Source: Symsagittifera roscoffensis (lineage: Eukaryota > Xenacoelomorpha > Acoela > Convolutidae). Taken from it: 57,845 nt of DNA. The position numbers and the translations under genes are program-made. The notes below the pieces were generated by a model. That model made no database searches, had not been told where the DNA came from, and was given only the letters and a program-made list of their open reading frames with translations. The stretch covers positions 14,764,027 through 14,821,871 of the forward strand of contig NC_087068.1 in assembly GCF_963678635.1 (NCBI RefSeq), given 5' to 3'. Positions 1-11,500 of the stretch are shown piece by piece. Position 1 is the stretch's first letter, and every line of letters begins with the position of its first letter.

Positions 1-235
1 ATTCCACTTTCAAAACTAGAAATCGTTCACGTTTTTTCCATTTCCACGTTTGTATTTGGAGAGTGTTATTTACGTCACTTTCAGCAGATGAACTTCAATT
101 GAACTCATAAAAAGCATTATACCTAAGTGCATCAATATTTTAAGAATTTTTCCTGAGAGAAAAAAAAACAACAAAAATCAGCAGACCTATATAAAAATCT
201 TCACTACGTTCATTGCTCTTAATAAAAAGCCAATC
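1..235 (+). repeat. R1 dispersed repeat, 3' part
   Basis: This is the right half of the ~450-bp R1 repeat. It begins in the conserved block 'actagaaatcgttcacg' and ends in the right terminal motif 'cactacgttcattgctctt'. The same blocks recur in the same order near 0.43–0.93, 2.4–2.85, 5.6–6.8, 9.35–9.65, 12.35–12.78, 20.4–21.4, 21.8–22.25 and 24.2–24.66 kb. There is no coding potential. Confidence 0.6.
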
Positions 236-424
236 CTATAAATTTACATAATACCGGACTTTGCCCAGCAGGAATTTTCTGGCCTTTGAGACTACGCAAA
301 ATAAACTGACGTAGCCGATACAACTAAGCCGAAAAAAAAACTTTTACAAAAAAAAAAACTAAATTATTCGAAATTCGACTTGATGAAACAACAAACAGAT
401 AACAGAAATTTAAATTATTAAAAA

Positions 425-935
425 AAACGGCCAATCAAAGACTGGAAAAGAGTTATGAACGCAAGTAAACACAAAAAGCACTTTGTTGATAAAATCTCAA
501 CTTTCAAATTTCAAAGAAAAAAAAAGATGCCCTTTAAGCTCTTTGAATTTCTAGAACTATTTATGATTGGCGCTTTTTCGATAACATTAACCCAACCTGA
601 GAAAACTGGATCAATATATAAAATTTGTTTCCACAGGAAATCTAAAAACTAATTTACCCTTTCGGAACTAGAAATCGTTCACGCTTTTTTGCGCTATTTC
701 AATGTTTGTATTTGGAGAGTGCTATTTACGTGACTTTCGACTTTCAGAAGATGAGTTTCAATTGAACTAAAAAAGTGAATAAATACCTACTTGCATTCAT
801 GAATGCAAATCTTTAGTTATTAGAGACTTTGATATACATTTTAAAGATTTTTTAAAAATATAAGCAAAATAAAAAACAGCAACACCTATATAAGAGTATT
901 CACTACTTCCAATACTCTTAAAAATAAGAATTAAA
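425..935 (+). repeat. R1 dispersed repeat, near-full copy
   Basis: The copy starts with 'gccaatcaaagactggaaaagagttatgaacgcaag' (here split by variation) and ends with '...cactacttccaatactctt'. The left motif AAGAGTAATGAACG and the right motif CGTTCATTACTCTT are reverse complements in the better copies. R1 therefore has inverted ends, like a non-autonomous DNA transposon. The small reading frames inside have no coding character. The gap 935–1640 shows only AT-rich sequence with no gene that I can see. Confidence 0.6.
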
Positions 936-1645
936 AAAAACCGCTCTTTACAAAGCAGGCCGATAAAAAGTAGTAACCGATAAAAACAAATGCCATTTAA
1001 GAAAAACGGAAAAAGCCGACGGAAACTAGGCCGAAAACCACGAATCCGAAAAAAGTTTCTCAAGAAATTTATTTACAAAAAAAAATAAATGCCCAAAACG
1101 TACTCCACTTATTCACTACCTAGATATGGTAGTGTTTTTTGAAATTAAATGAAATTGAGCATCAATTGATTCTGTTAAACAAGTTTTTAACCGGAAAAAA
1201 AGTACATACTCCGGTTTTATAACGCTTGCTAATCGCAAGCGTAAAAATACCTGTTTTTATCAAACATGAATTGTTTTATCAAACAGGAATGGCAAAAAGC
1301 CTTCCAGTAACAGACATAGTAACATGCTTAATTTTGCCATTTTTAATTTTCACCATTCAGTGAACAAATTATTTACGATGAAAATCTAGTATCCAGTTGC
1401 AATACCCTTTCTTTTTGCAAGAGAAAATATGATTTGATGTTTAATTTATACTGAAAAATATCATTTTAATGTTTCAACTGCAAAATTAGTTTCTCTATTT
1501 AATAAGTTCATCGCTCTCTATTCCCAGAGCCTGCGTCAAACATTCAAATATTCTCATTTGACCCTTTTGTCACGAGAGCCTCGAACGTCATGCTAACTGT
1601 ATCTCGTATCCCGTCACATTTCATCAGACTTCAAAATGATCGAAG

Positions 1646-1651
1646 TTTATT
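1646..1651 (-). promoter_or_regulatory. Poly(A) signal AATAAA overlapping the DCAF5-like stop codon
   Basis: On the minus strand the stop TAA (1652–1650) shares two bases with a canonical AATAAA. The 3' UTR can therefore be only a few tens of bases long. No other signal is needed to end this transcript. Confidence 0.6.
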
Positions 1652-4600
1652 ATTTCTTTCGTTTGCTTTTCCGATTAGCATTTCTCATTCTTACAACTGT
1701 AGACTCAGAGCCTTCATCGCTGCTGGTATCAGATGTCGATCCTCTTAAACGACTCATAGAACTTCCAGGTGTATTTGTGCTAGATATCTGCTCATTTAAA
1801 ATTGCAAATGTCGGGTCATCTCCATGTGACGGTGATATTGAGTCAAGAGATGAGTCAAGCCCGATTATATTAGGTTCTGGATCAGGCTCACTAAAATATA
1901 ACGTAAGTTCAAGATTATGTTTGGTACATTGAGTTGATTTTCAGCTTTGGGGGGCATTTCTTGCAATCAGTACAAAAAAAATTAGTTCTTAAATGTTCAA
2001 ATAACACGCCCTTAATATTCCCTTAATTAGCTACACGATTTTTTTTGTTTTTTTTTATTAGCCCCCGGCCTGCTCCGTGCAGGACGAACCGTGGGGGAGG
2101 GAGAAATTTTTGAAGGTAACTTCAAAGCACACCTGTTCGATTGTTCGCTGTGGGGCCAGTCGAAAGAGTAGAGGTCATCTGAGGCATCTCCGCCTGTCGA
2201 TGAACTTGAACCCGGTTGACCTGGTGCATTTAAACCGTCCAAATAGGCTGTTGCAGAATTGAACTCGGATGCAGCACCTTCTTCAACGGCGGGATCATTG
2301 TCACTACACAGTCGCAAAGAAATCACATGAACCTCCTGCCTTTTAAATTACAACTTAATTCTATATTTTCACTCATTCCTATTTCTATATTAAAACATAG
2401 CCAATCGAAGATTGAAAAGGAGTAATAAACGCAAGTAATCCTAAAAACACTGACTTTCTTGAAAAAATCTCAACTCTCGAATTTCAAAGAAAAAAATAGA
2501 TGCCCCTTAAGCTCTTTCAATTTCGACAACAATTTATGATTGGCCCTTTTTTGATAACATGAACCCAACTTGAGAAAACTGGACCAATAGGTAAAGTTTT
2601 TATTCCGATGGGAAATAAATTACTTTCGAAACTAGAAATATCGTTCACGCTTTTTCACGCCATTTCCACGTTCGTATTTGGAGAGTACTATTTACGTCAC
2701 TTTCAGCAGATGAATTTGAAATGATTTCAAAAAAAAAAGCATTATACCTAAGTACATCAATATTTTAAGACTTTTTCCTGAAAAAAAAACAACAACAAAA
2801 AAAATCAGCAGGACCTATATAATAGTCTTCACTACGTTCATTACTCATAAACGCTGCTATACTTGAACTGCTGACAAAAACTTAGCAGATTAAAAATATG
2901 GTTGAAATCGTACCAGCTATCAGTGGCCATTTACCTTAATAATCGCGAGTCGGGAGGTCAGTAGCTAGTATAAACCAAGTGAACAACCTCTTCCCTGAAT
3001 TAATCTAGGGAGGTCACTCACTTGATTACGAGCTATCTCTTTAAGCCAATCATAAATCAGCAGTTTGTAATTTCAGCTTAAATCAGCTTAAATTTGCGTT
3101 TTAGTATTAGGGTGCTGATCGTTCACTTGGGTTATTCACATGCGTTATTTTCGGAACTGTGCGAGGCCGAAAAAATTCAACTAATAGAAAAACTCTTACG
3201 CCGACCAGCTTATATGGGAAGGTAACAAGTACTAACTGATTGTAGTCACCATCACCGTCCTCCCCTCCCCTCTCGAGGTCGAACAGGGCCAGTATTCTCT
3301 GGTCCTCCTCGGTGGTTCCGAACTGGTAGTCGTGGTCTATGGGTCCCTCGTGCAGGATGAAGTTGAGGTAGTCGTCGTAGTTGTATCGCACCTTCCGTGT
3401 AACTCCTACCTCCTTCTCAATACTGCCCATTCCTAGAATTTGACAAAAATGATTGTTTCGGGACACTAAAAAGAAGTATACAATTCTAAAAGAAAAGCTC
3501 ATGTAGCTTCTGAGGTAGCCTTTAATGTCAACGCTCTATACAAACTAAAATGCTTATCAGTTAACCCTTTCTATCTGTAAGTTTATTTCTTTCAAAATAA
3601 ATATCGTAGATTCAGTGGTTCTGGAGCAAAACTTACACACTATTCGTCAGCATGAAGAACCAAATTTAGAGACCGAGGCGAAGCTGAGCTCCGCACCACT
3701 TGTCATACAAAAATGAATAAATATGATAAAAACCAAATGAAAAGAAACTTTAAACTTGAATAAAAAGCCGCCTTCAAGAAATCGTTGGTCAAAAAAAACT
3801 ATAAAAAAATTGTTACCAAATTGTAACGCACTATTAGAAATATTACAAAACGCTTCGGGAATGCCAGAAAGAAGCCGAATTTTCAAAAAAGTCCTTTGTG
3901 CTGAACTGAGCCGACAAAAACAAGCAGACAGGCAATAAACTAAACTAGCTGAAAATTTTCAGTTTGCAAAAAAAAACAGGTCTCGACTGAAATCGAACTC
4001 TCGGGCTTTGTCGTCTCAAGCATTGGTTCAACAGCGACCTGGAAGAAAGCGGAAGCTCTAAAAACTCGGGATAGGGAAACAAAACCGACAAAAAATAAGC
4101 AGACCGACTAAAGTCCGAAAAAGCACATTAACTAGTTTGCAAAAAACAGGTCCCGGCCGGTTTCGAACCACGAGCTTTTGCCGTCTCAGCCACTTGGGTA
4201 ACCTTTACACCAGATGCGCGATGCAATAAAACACATTGCGCTACAAAATAATAAATGAAAAAGAAGACAAGTAAAAAAAAATGTCGGAAAAATTATGTTT
4301 GAAAAAGTTACTTGAAAAAAAAGTTACTTGAAAAAATAACTTGACAAATTGAAAAATTACAGCAACAAAAATTTCATACTTGTATCAAATGAATATCATA
4401 CACAGCCCTTGAAAAACGAAAATGATTTACCGAGCGGCAACAAAGTTAGTCGAGCGGCAACAAAGCTATATATTTTGGTCTCGAAATTACGCAAAATAAG
4501 TTGACTAAGTCGATACAACATAAACTGCGGTACTACCAAGCGGTAAGAAAGCCGAAAATAGCTGAGCAGAAACTCCTCATGCCAAAAAAACTCCAAAAAT

Positions 4601-7600
4601 TCTAAGCTAATTAAAAAACTAAAGCCCCCTTCACCTCTAACACATGCACACGAAAACTTTTTTCGGTCATCAAACGACGCAATAAGAGACCACTAAAACA
4701 ATATGAAATAAGCCGAAACCTGTATGGCCGAAAAAAAGCTGAAATTTTGACAAATCGAGTTGATAAAATTACAACCAAGATAAAAAAGCAAACTTCGATA
4801 AGGCCGGATATTTTAAATCCTAACATGCTCAAAAACGTCTGTTGAAACAGAAAGGCCCAGTTAATGAATCAGTGCAGGAGATGAATCCTATGAACAAAGT
4901 TATTTACGGGAAAAAGTTTTTTTTTCGATTGCAATACTCCTGCTTATCGCAAGGGGTAAATATCATCAACAAACCATGATTAATCCAAAAGGGACTCCAG
5001 ATTTTAACAATTTTCTCTGTGCCAGAAGTCGCCAGCAGACTGAATCTCTTTGCGTAAGACACCTGATTCACAATTGACCTATGACCTCGTAACTGCATAT
5101 GTGGGATCCTCACATGTTTAAATGCACCATCTTTCGGAATCTTCCAAACATACACATTAAAATCATTCGACCCACAGACAACATATTCATCGTTTGGGCC
5201 CATAAACGAGCACACTTTGATCGTGGTCGCGCTTTTGAAGAAAGCCCGGCTTGCAAACGTGAATTTCGGCTCGTCGGGACAATCAAGGTCGAAAAGATAC
5301 AATGTCGATTCTCGTCCGCTCAAAGCCAGTAGTCGGGTTCCTGTCGCGTCGAACGTACAGTGCATCATGTCGCCACTTTCAGCCGAAGCTACAAATAGCC
5401 GAACGGATTGAAACCTTCCTTGTTACAACAACCTCTAACGAGGTGTACTAGACTCTTACCCACCGAAGCGTCTGCTTCTGTTTCTGTATTGCATCACCAC
5501 TTTGTTTTTGTCCATTCTCGTGTCTCTGAGAGCAAGGCCGTTAATACTGTTGGCCGTGGCAATATAGGTTGGGTCACTAGGTAGATATTTCACACATCTA
5601 AACACAGTAATTAGAAATACAGCAAACAGACAATTGGAAAAGAGTCAATGAACGTAATTAAGCAGAAAAAAAACGTGTTTTTGTTGAAAAAATGCAACCT
5701 TCGAAATTCAAAGAAAAAATAGATGTCTTCAAAGCTCTTTGAAGTTTTATAACAATTTATTATTGGCTTTTTTTCAACAAAATTAACCCAATTTGAGAAA
5801 ACTGGATCAATAGGTAAATTTTTTATCACTGAAAATTAAATTCCATTTTCTGATTTAATTGTCCGGACATGATCAAGTTTGACATTTCAAAAGCGTTTTT
5901 CTCAAGTTGAGTTAAACTTATTTAAAAATTGAATAGAACAAAAGTTGCTAGAATTCCAGTAGAATTAAAACGGTTCAATGGTTTCTTCGAAACTCTCACT
6001 CTCTCAAAAATTTTATATAAAACGAAAAACTGGCTTTTTTAATTTATCAAAAATTACGCTAAAACTACCAAGTTGATTGATGAGAATAATATAATGAAAA
6101 CAATCCTCTTACACAGCCCAACAAAAAAAGTTCTAGAAGGGTAAAATACCCAAAAACTTGAGTAAAACGTTTAAAAATTTTGAGTCTAAAGCAAAGATTA
6201 TGAGTTATATTTAGTAAAAGTGACCTTCTTCTGTATCAAGCAAATGTTTGTTCTCTTAAACAGGTTTTGTAGATTTTATATTTCTAAAATTTTGTTAGGC
6301 TGAGTGAGAGGCTTCTTTTGATATAAGATTCTCATCAATTTACTTGGTAGTTTCAGCGTAATTCTTGATAAAAAAAAAGCCAGAAGGACCCATTTTTGGG
6401 GTAAAACTTTGGTTGAAAACTGCGTTAAAAAAATGCACCATATTAATTCTGGTGAAAATCTAAGCAGTTTTTGTTTCCTTCAGTTTTTGTCTAATCTTAA
6501 CCAAATTTGAGTAAAATGCGTATAAATTTTCGAATGTTCGTTGTGTCCGGTTAATTTAAATCAGCACTGTAGAAGTCGATCACGTTTTCGTGACCTTTTA
6601 AGTTTCACTGTTCGATATTGGATTTTGCTTCCTTATCACAAAGAAAATGAACTGAACTTAAAAAGAAATAAAAAGTCACACCGTGAAAAAATAATTTGAG
6701 CCTGAACAAATTTTCAAAATTTTCCTGAAACGAAAAAAAAAAAAAAAAAAAAACCATCGCGATCTATATAAGAGTGTAACCTACGCAACCTACTCATTGA
6801 CTCTTAAACAATAATAGAAAGAAGTTGAATTATTTATTGTCTATCAGTCTCAAGGAGGACAAAGAATAATGTAACGAAAATCATCACAACGTTTCGAATC
6901 ACAACTAAACAAAAACAACATAAAATTGTTTTGATAGACCATCTGAAATTGACAAAAGAGACATAGTTTAAACTAGATTTTTTTGCAAGTTTGACACAGA
7001 GGCGTAGCTGCGGTTCGCACTAGCAAGAACACGAAGAGCTCTAAAAAGTGCAATACGAAAAATTAAAAAAGAGTCTCACGCACCAAATTAAAAAAGAGTC
7101 TCACCCACTAACCACTCAGCCCCGGAAGCTTAGTCCATCACAATCACTAGCCACAAATAAATCCAAGAACAGATGCTATGAAATTTCCAATGCTGCAGAT
7201 CGTGATTATGGCAAAAAAGCACACAAGTGAACACTTTTAATGAACACTTTTAATTGCGAGTTAAGTTAGAAAAAAGAATGTTCGTACTAAAACACTAGCA
7301 GCTCGCTAGCGTAATAAAAGATAAAATCAACGGTTTTGGTGAAAATAGTCTGGATTCTAACTAGCCTGAAACTGGAGTATATGCAATCGTCCCTCACAAC
7401 AGTAGTACTGTGAGGCGCTCTTCCAGTCCCTCCCCCATTCTGACCTATCCTCTGGTCTATCGTGATCAGTTTCCCACACGAGGCCCCTGCCATACTCTGC
7501 GAAGGAAGTGATGGGTGGGAGTCTATGAAGAGCACTTCTGTTCCTTCGAATGTGAAATCGCCAATCAGTGTGTTAGTCTGCACGTCGTGAGAGAGCACCT

Positions 7601-8262
7601 ATCAGTCAATCGGTGTTAATGAACCTAATAATTTTGTTGCAATACTTTTGTTTTCCGAATACCATCCAAAAATTGTTGAAACCATTGACAATTTGATATG
7701 ATTTTTAAATTAATGCCTCTAGTTATAAGAATTAATTCAGCAATTTTCCTTACAACCGTCCGCCAATTCTGATTCAGTCTCTCACCCTCTCATCGTTTCC
7801 TCCTGAGAGCACTACCGATTCGTCCGAGTTGAAACAAGTCGTGAACACATTTGAGTCGTGTTTGCTACACATTTCCACAATGTGTTTTGGATGCCTCCCT
7901 AAAAAGCAATAACTAATCAATATTTCAAATATGTAGCAAAAAATACCTCAATAGAGATTTCGAAAAAGCTATAAAAGTTTATTTTACGTGAACCTGAGTT
8001 CGATTGTTTGGAAAGTCAAAATGTAAATTAAACCTCCTATGCATTTCTCCGTATCCCATAGTAACACTCGTCTGTCGTCGCCCGAAGTTGCAAAGATTCG
8101 TTCGGATTTAGAGAAGGAAAGAGTGTTCACACAGCCGTGGTGTCCGAATAGGGTCTTGCGGAACAGACTTTTGCTCACATTCAGACGCTTTCCACAAATG
8201 TGTCGAGAGTCAATTTTTTCTGGGAAGCATTTTCGACCAAATAACAGTTCACTTATATTCAT
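1650..8262 (-). CDS. DCAF5: DCAF5-like WD40-repeat protein (CUL4–DDB1 substrate-receptor type), multi-exon
   Basis: Exons read on the minus strand: 8262–8034, 7898–7786, 7598–7366, 5597–5460, 5414–4975, 3432 to about 3200, 2303–2133 and 1890–1650. The phases agree at every junction except between the exons ending at 3200 and starting at 2303, so a small exon of length 3n+2 is probably missing there. The start is the ATG at 8262. Seen: the exon-1 signature GHHGCVNTLSFS…SGDDRRVLLWD, further WD-type blades (SGGNDERV, ATANSINGLALRDTR, CGSNDFNVYVWKIP, LRGHRSIVNQVSY, SGTEKIVKIWSPF), then a segment YDDYLNFIL…HDY…EEDQRILALFD that matches the part after the propeller in DCAF5. An acidic Ser-rich tail ends in KSKRKK. 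About 600 aa are visible, shorter than vertebrate DCAF5. Family role (established): a CRL4 substrate adaptor. The intron after 7366 appears to use a GC donor. R1, R2 and MITE repeats fill the introns. Confidence 0.8.
2395..2855 (+). repeat. R1 dispersed repeat, full-length copy in DCAF5-like intron
   Basis: It starts 'agccaatcgaagattgaaaaggagtaataaacgcaag' (variant left end) and ends '...cttcactacgttcattactc'. It carries the same internal blocks as the other copies: 'caactctcgaatttcaaag', 'cttaagctctttcaatttc', 'gttcacgctttttcacgcc' and 'tttggagagtactatttacg'. The stretch 2860–3100 contains short direct/inverted motifs around 'gggaggtca' but no gene. A missing DCAF5-like micro-exon could lie there. 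Confidence 0.6.
3655..4215 (-). repeat. tRNA-derived SINE(s), R2 family, minus strand
   Basis: Read on the minus strand, two tRNA-like heads are visible near 4215–4150 and 4045–3975. Each has an A-box-like segment (for example GTGGCTGAGACGGC) followed by a B-box-like segment (GGTTCGAAACC in the first). The body ends near 3665–3700 with the hairpin motif GCGAAGC…GCTTCGC-like, which recurs in every R2 copy. This is the architecture of RNA polymerase III-derived SINEs. It lies in the DCAF5-like intron between the exons ending at 4975 and starting at 3432. Confidence 0.6.
5620..6808 (+). repeat. R1 repeat split by a palindromic MITE
   Basis: The left R1 half (5620–5849) and right half (6570–6808) are separated by the MITE at 5850–6569. 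The uninterrupted R1 copies read 'gaaactagaagtcgatcac' here, which places the insertion at the TA of 'aacTAgaag'. This lies within the large DCAF5-like intron 5598–7365. Confidence 0.65.
5850..6569. mobile_element. Long-palindrome Tc1/mariner-type MITE (copy 1)
   Basis: A ~720-bp fold-back element whose two halves are imperfect reverse complements: the 'ttaccaag/cttggta' and 'gttctagaagggt/acccttctagaac'-type blocks mirror each other around about 6210. The right end is …AATTTAAATCAGCACTG followed by TA. The left end keeps GATTTAATTGTCCGGACA but has lost the outermost bases. TIRs of the CAGTGCTG type and TA target duplications are typical of Tc1/mariner elements. No transposase is encoded. Confidence 0.7.
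6985..7265. repeat. R2-related repeat remnant
   Basis: It contains a degraded version of the 'gaggcg(a)agc…ttcgca' hairpin motif (7000–7025) and a local direct duplication of 'attaaaaaagagtctcac' (7060–7110). No credible gene is present. It is intronic to the DCAF5-like gene. Confidence 0.35.
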
Positions 8263-8503
8263 TTTACAAGTTCGCACGTTTTAATCAAACAGATAATGTT
8301 TTATCTGCAATGATCATTTTCTGGAACTGAGCTAAAAACGAACTACCTTCAATTCGATCTGAAATAATTGAAGCTCGGATTTTGTTTTGAGACACATGAC
8401 TCTGGTTGTGGTTAAGAAAACTGAAATGGTGAGCTAAAAGTTCTGATAGAAATATATCTCTATTAAATATACATAATATAATTGAAAATGATACAAATGT
8501 ACA
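8263..8503 (-). promoter_or_regulatory. Short intergenic spacer between uncharacterised gene and DCAF5-like gene
   Basis: About 240 bp separate the upstream poly(A) signal from the downstream ATG. The minus strand holds several acceptor-like sites (tttcag, tttcag, tttttag). These could act as trans-splice or 5'-UTR intron acceptors if the two genes form an operon. No TATA box or clear promoter element is seen, so this is inference. Confidence 0.3.
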
Positions 8504-8509
8504 TTTATT
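8504..8509 (-). promoter_or_regulatory. Poly(A) signal AATAAA 18 bp after the stop of the uncharacterised gene
   Basis: On the minus strand AATAAA follows the TAG at 8529–8527 by 17–18 bases. Together with the DCAF5-like ATG at 8262, it leaves only about 240 bp for 3' cleavage of one gene and the promoter or 5' UTR of the next. Confidence 0.6.
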
Positions 8510-8526
8510 TACAATTCTAAGTTAAA

Positions 8527-11500
8527 CTAATTCTGTTGTAGCTTGATCAGCCAATTCCACGAGTCTTCTTCATCTGCGTTATTCGTCACAGATTTAACAG
8601 TAAGTGGGTTGTCATGATTCGGCAGACTAATTGAATCATCAGGCACTGCAGCGTTCTTACTGTTTGCTGAAGATATTAAACATAGCTAACAGACAGTGGG
8701 AAAAGAGATATGAAAGCGAGGAAACAAAAAAATCGACTTTCGAGGTAAAAAATAGATGCCCTTAGAGCTCTTTGAATTTCAAGAACAATTTATGATTGAC
8801 ACTTTTTGACGAAGCGGCGAAGTGGAGCTTCGCATCACTTGCTATACAAAAATGAATATCTATGATTACCAGAAAAAAAAAACTATGATTACTAGCAAAA
8901 ATATTTTTTTTGGTCAAAAAAGTTAAAAAAATTGAAAAAAGGACAAAAAATTCCTGGAAAATTACTAGCAATACAATCGGGACCTTTCTGCGGGACCTAA
9001 GACGACAAAAATTATCAGACACGAAAGTCAAAAAAAATCCACAAAAAAAATAGTTTCCACAAAGAACACAAGGTCCCGATTGGAATGGAACCTCTGGGAT
9101 TTGTCGTCTCAAACATACTTTTTACCACAGCACATAATGCACAAAACACTCCTTGAATTTATAAAGAAAGTAACTTCAAAAATTTTTAATAAATATGAAA
9201 AAATCAAAAAATATGCAAAACTTTTTGGAACTCAATTACTTGCCCAAAACTAGATTGCACTGAATGTTTTTTTTTAATTTGAGTTTTTAAAAAATGCCTA
9301 AACATTAGGCAAATTTGCTGCGTAATAAAGTATAATCGCAATCGTAATAAAAGTAACCCATATTGAGAAAACTGGATCAATATGCAATCTTTTTTTATTC
9401 CGCGGGGAAATCTGAACATTATATTCCACTTTAGAAACTAGAAGTCGATCACCTTTTTCGTGACCTTTTCTCTTTTGCTGTTCGATTGTGGAGTTTGTCT
9501 TCCTTTCAACACAGGAAATGAAAAGAACTTGAAAAGATATCAGAAGTAAAACCGCGAAAATCAAGTTTTAGCGTGAACAAATTTTAAGACTTTTACCTGG
9601 AAAAAAAAAATCACATTGTGAGAGTATTTACTACGTTCATGACTCTTAAAAACGTTTCAGACATGATAATTTAAAGACATATATTTGATCAGGGGCGGAT
9701 TTAGGTGGGGGACATCCCTCCTCAGGGATTCGACCCCCTGCTGCCCCCACTTTGTCCCCCTGCCGACTCCACTTTGATTCGACTCCCTGCGTCCCCACTA
9801 AATAATATTTTGAAACATCCATTTTTGGTGACGGACCCTAAAAATTTTCCGAAGTCGCCTTTGGCGCCAATATATACTAATTTTGATACTAAATTTTGGC
9901 TGCGGCGCAGAAAATTGGGCCAAAACAGGGACTTTTTAGTGCTTTGGGAGAGCTCAAAAAATCAATTTGGCCGACCTAAAAAAAAAAAGGTCGAGAAAAA
10001 CTTGAAACATTTTTAAAAATCCCCCCTCTTCGAAAAAAATCCTAGATCCGCCCTTATATTTGATTTGACAGAAATACCTTTTTACAAAACTAGACAAACT
10101 CGGTATGGTTACTTTACATCAATTGGTTAACATTCATTAGTTATTTTTAAAAAAAGCTTGCTCAGATAGGTTAGACATTAGTCCATTAGTCGAGGTTATT
10201 GAATTTTTGGATACTTGCTTTCAATTTATGCTAAAAAAATAATTAATTTGAAAAACACCTATGTGAAACTCTATTTTTTGGCAAATCCCTATGCTTCGTT
10301 TGTTTAAGAACGATAATTTGATTCCAACCCGATGTACTTTGAACTACTGCCGGTTGATACAGAATATAGCGCAAGTTCGAATCCCATACCACCCATTTTT
10401 TTTGGTTTTCTTGAAAACAGCGATTTCAAATCATATGCCCTTATATGCCCAAATACTCACTTTGTTCTTCGTCCAATCTCTCCAGATTACTCATCCTGTT
10501 GGTAGCCGGTGGTAACTGGCTCCTACTTCGACTGGTCTGTACATTTGGAGGTGCAAATGAGGCGTCTACACTTCTGATCCACTCCTTCAGACCATCTGGA
10601 AGTGCTTCGGAAGCCGCAGCCAGTTTCAAACTACAAACAACAAACAGATTTTTTAACACTAAAACATACTCTTATTTATTGACTGAATATTATGCGAACA
10701 CTGCAAAAGTTAAATCCTCGCCTAAATTGACCTGGTTTATGCTAAGCTAGCAAAAAAAAACTATTTGAATTTGAATGTTAAACCCACTAGTTCAGATAGC
10801 ATTTCGAGCATGTTAAACTGATCCTCGAAATCGCATACTTTCACACTAAGACGAACAAACGAACGTTCGAAAGCAAACAAAACGATCACTCTAAAGGTAG
10901 CCCTCGTTTTAGATGTCAAACTAGCGTCCGAAACTCTTTGACTTTTACCTTCAAGGCGCCAACAAAGATGATTATTCTAAAAGGTCATGCTATGCTTATT
11001 CTAACAACATGCTTCTCAAACGGTGTTTCATTCCACAATTTTGACATCACCCATGTCAAGCAAAAGACTGACCTTTCATCATTCTCCCACGAGTTAGATC
11101 CAGGTGGACCTCGTTTAGGAAGTCTAATCACCCGCAAAAATTATAATTGTGATTAACTCTAAATATCAACTTTAATCTAACCGAGCTGATGGAACTCTTG
11201 TTTTTCATCACGATTAATTTAAATTTTAAAAGCTCACAGAACCTGAAAAAAAATCTGTTTCAATAAACGCGGATAAACTGGTATGAAAAGTATAAACAGC
11301 CTTAAAATTTGCAGCGATTCCTTCTATACAAGCTATATACTTTCCAGCATCAGATTGTTCGAAGAAAACTACGCTGACCTTAAGCTCGCTTAACTCAAAT
11401 TAACAATATCCTAAGCGTTTAACCTTAACAGCTTTTTATAGATGGCCCTCTTCCATTAATTTGGCAGCCGGACAATTAGCCGTTATGCAGTAATACCCGC

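Noticed and set aside
1636-1932. Plus-strand 98-codon ORF
   Set aside because: The minus strand here is the last DCAF5-like exon, with matching splice phase and poly(A) signal.
2077-2262. Plus-strand ORF with an acceptor-like TTATTAG in front
   Set aside because: The minus strand gives a phase-consistent DCAF5-like exon (2303–2133). The plus frame is its shadow.
9705-10016. 103-codon proline-rich ORF
   Set aside because: Lies entirely inside the hAT-type MITE and has no counterpart in the related remnant at 12.8–13.1 kb.
10330-10410. tRNA-like 3' half with GTTCGAATCCC
   Set aside because: No matching A box, acceptor stem or anticodon arm. At most a SINE remnant.
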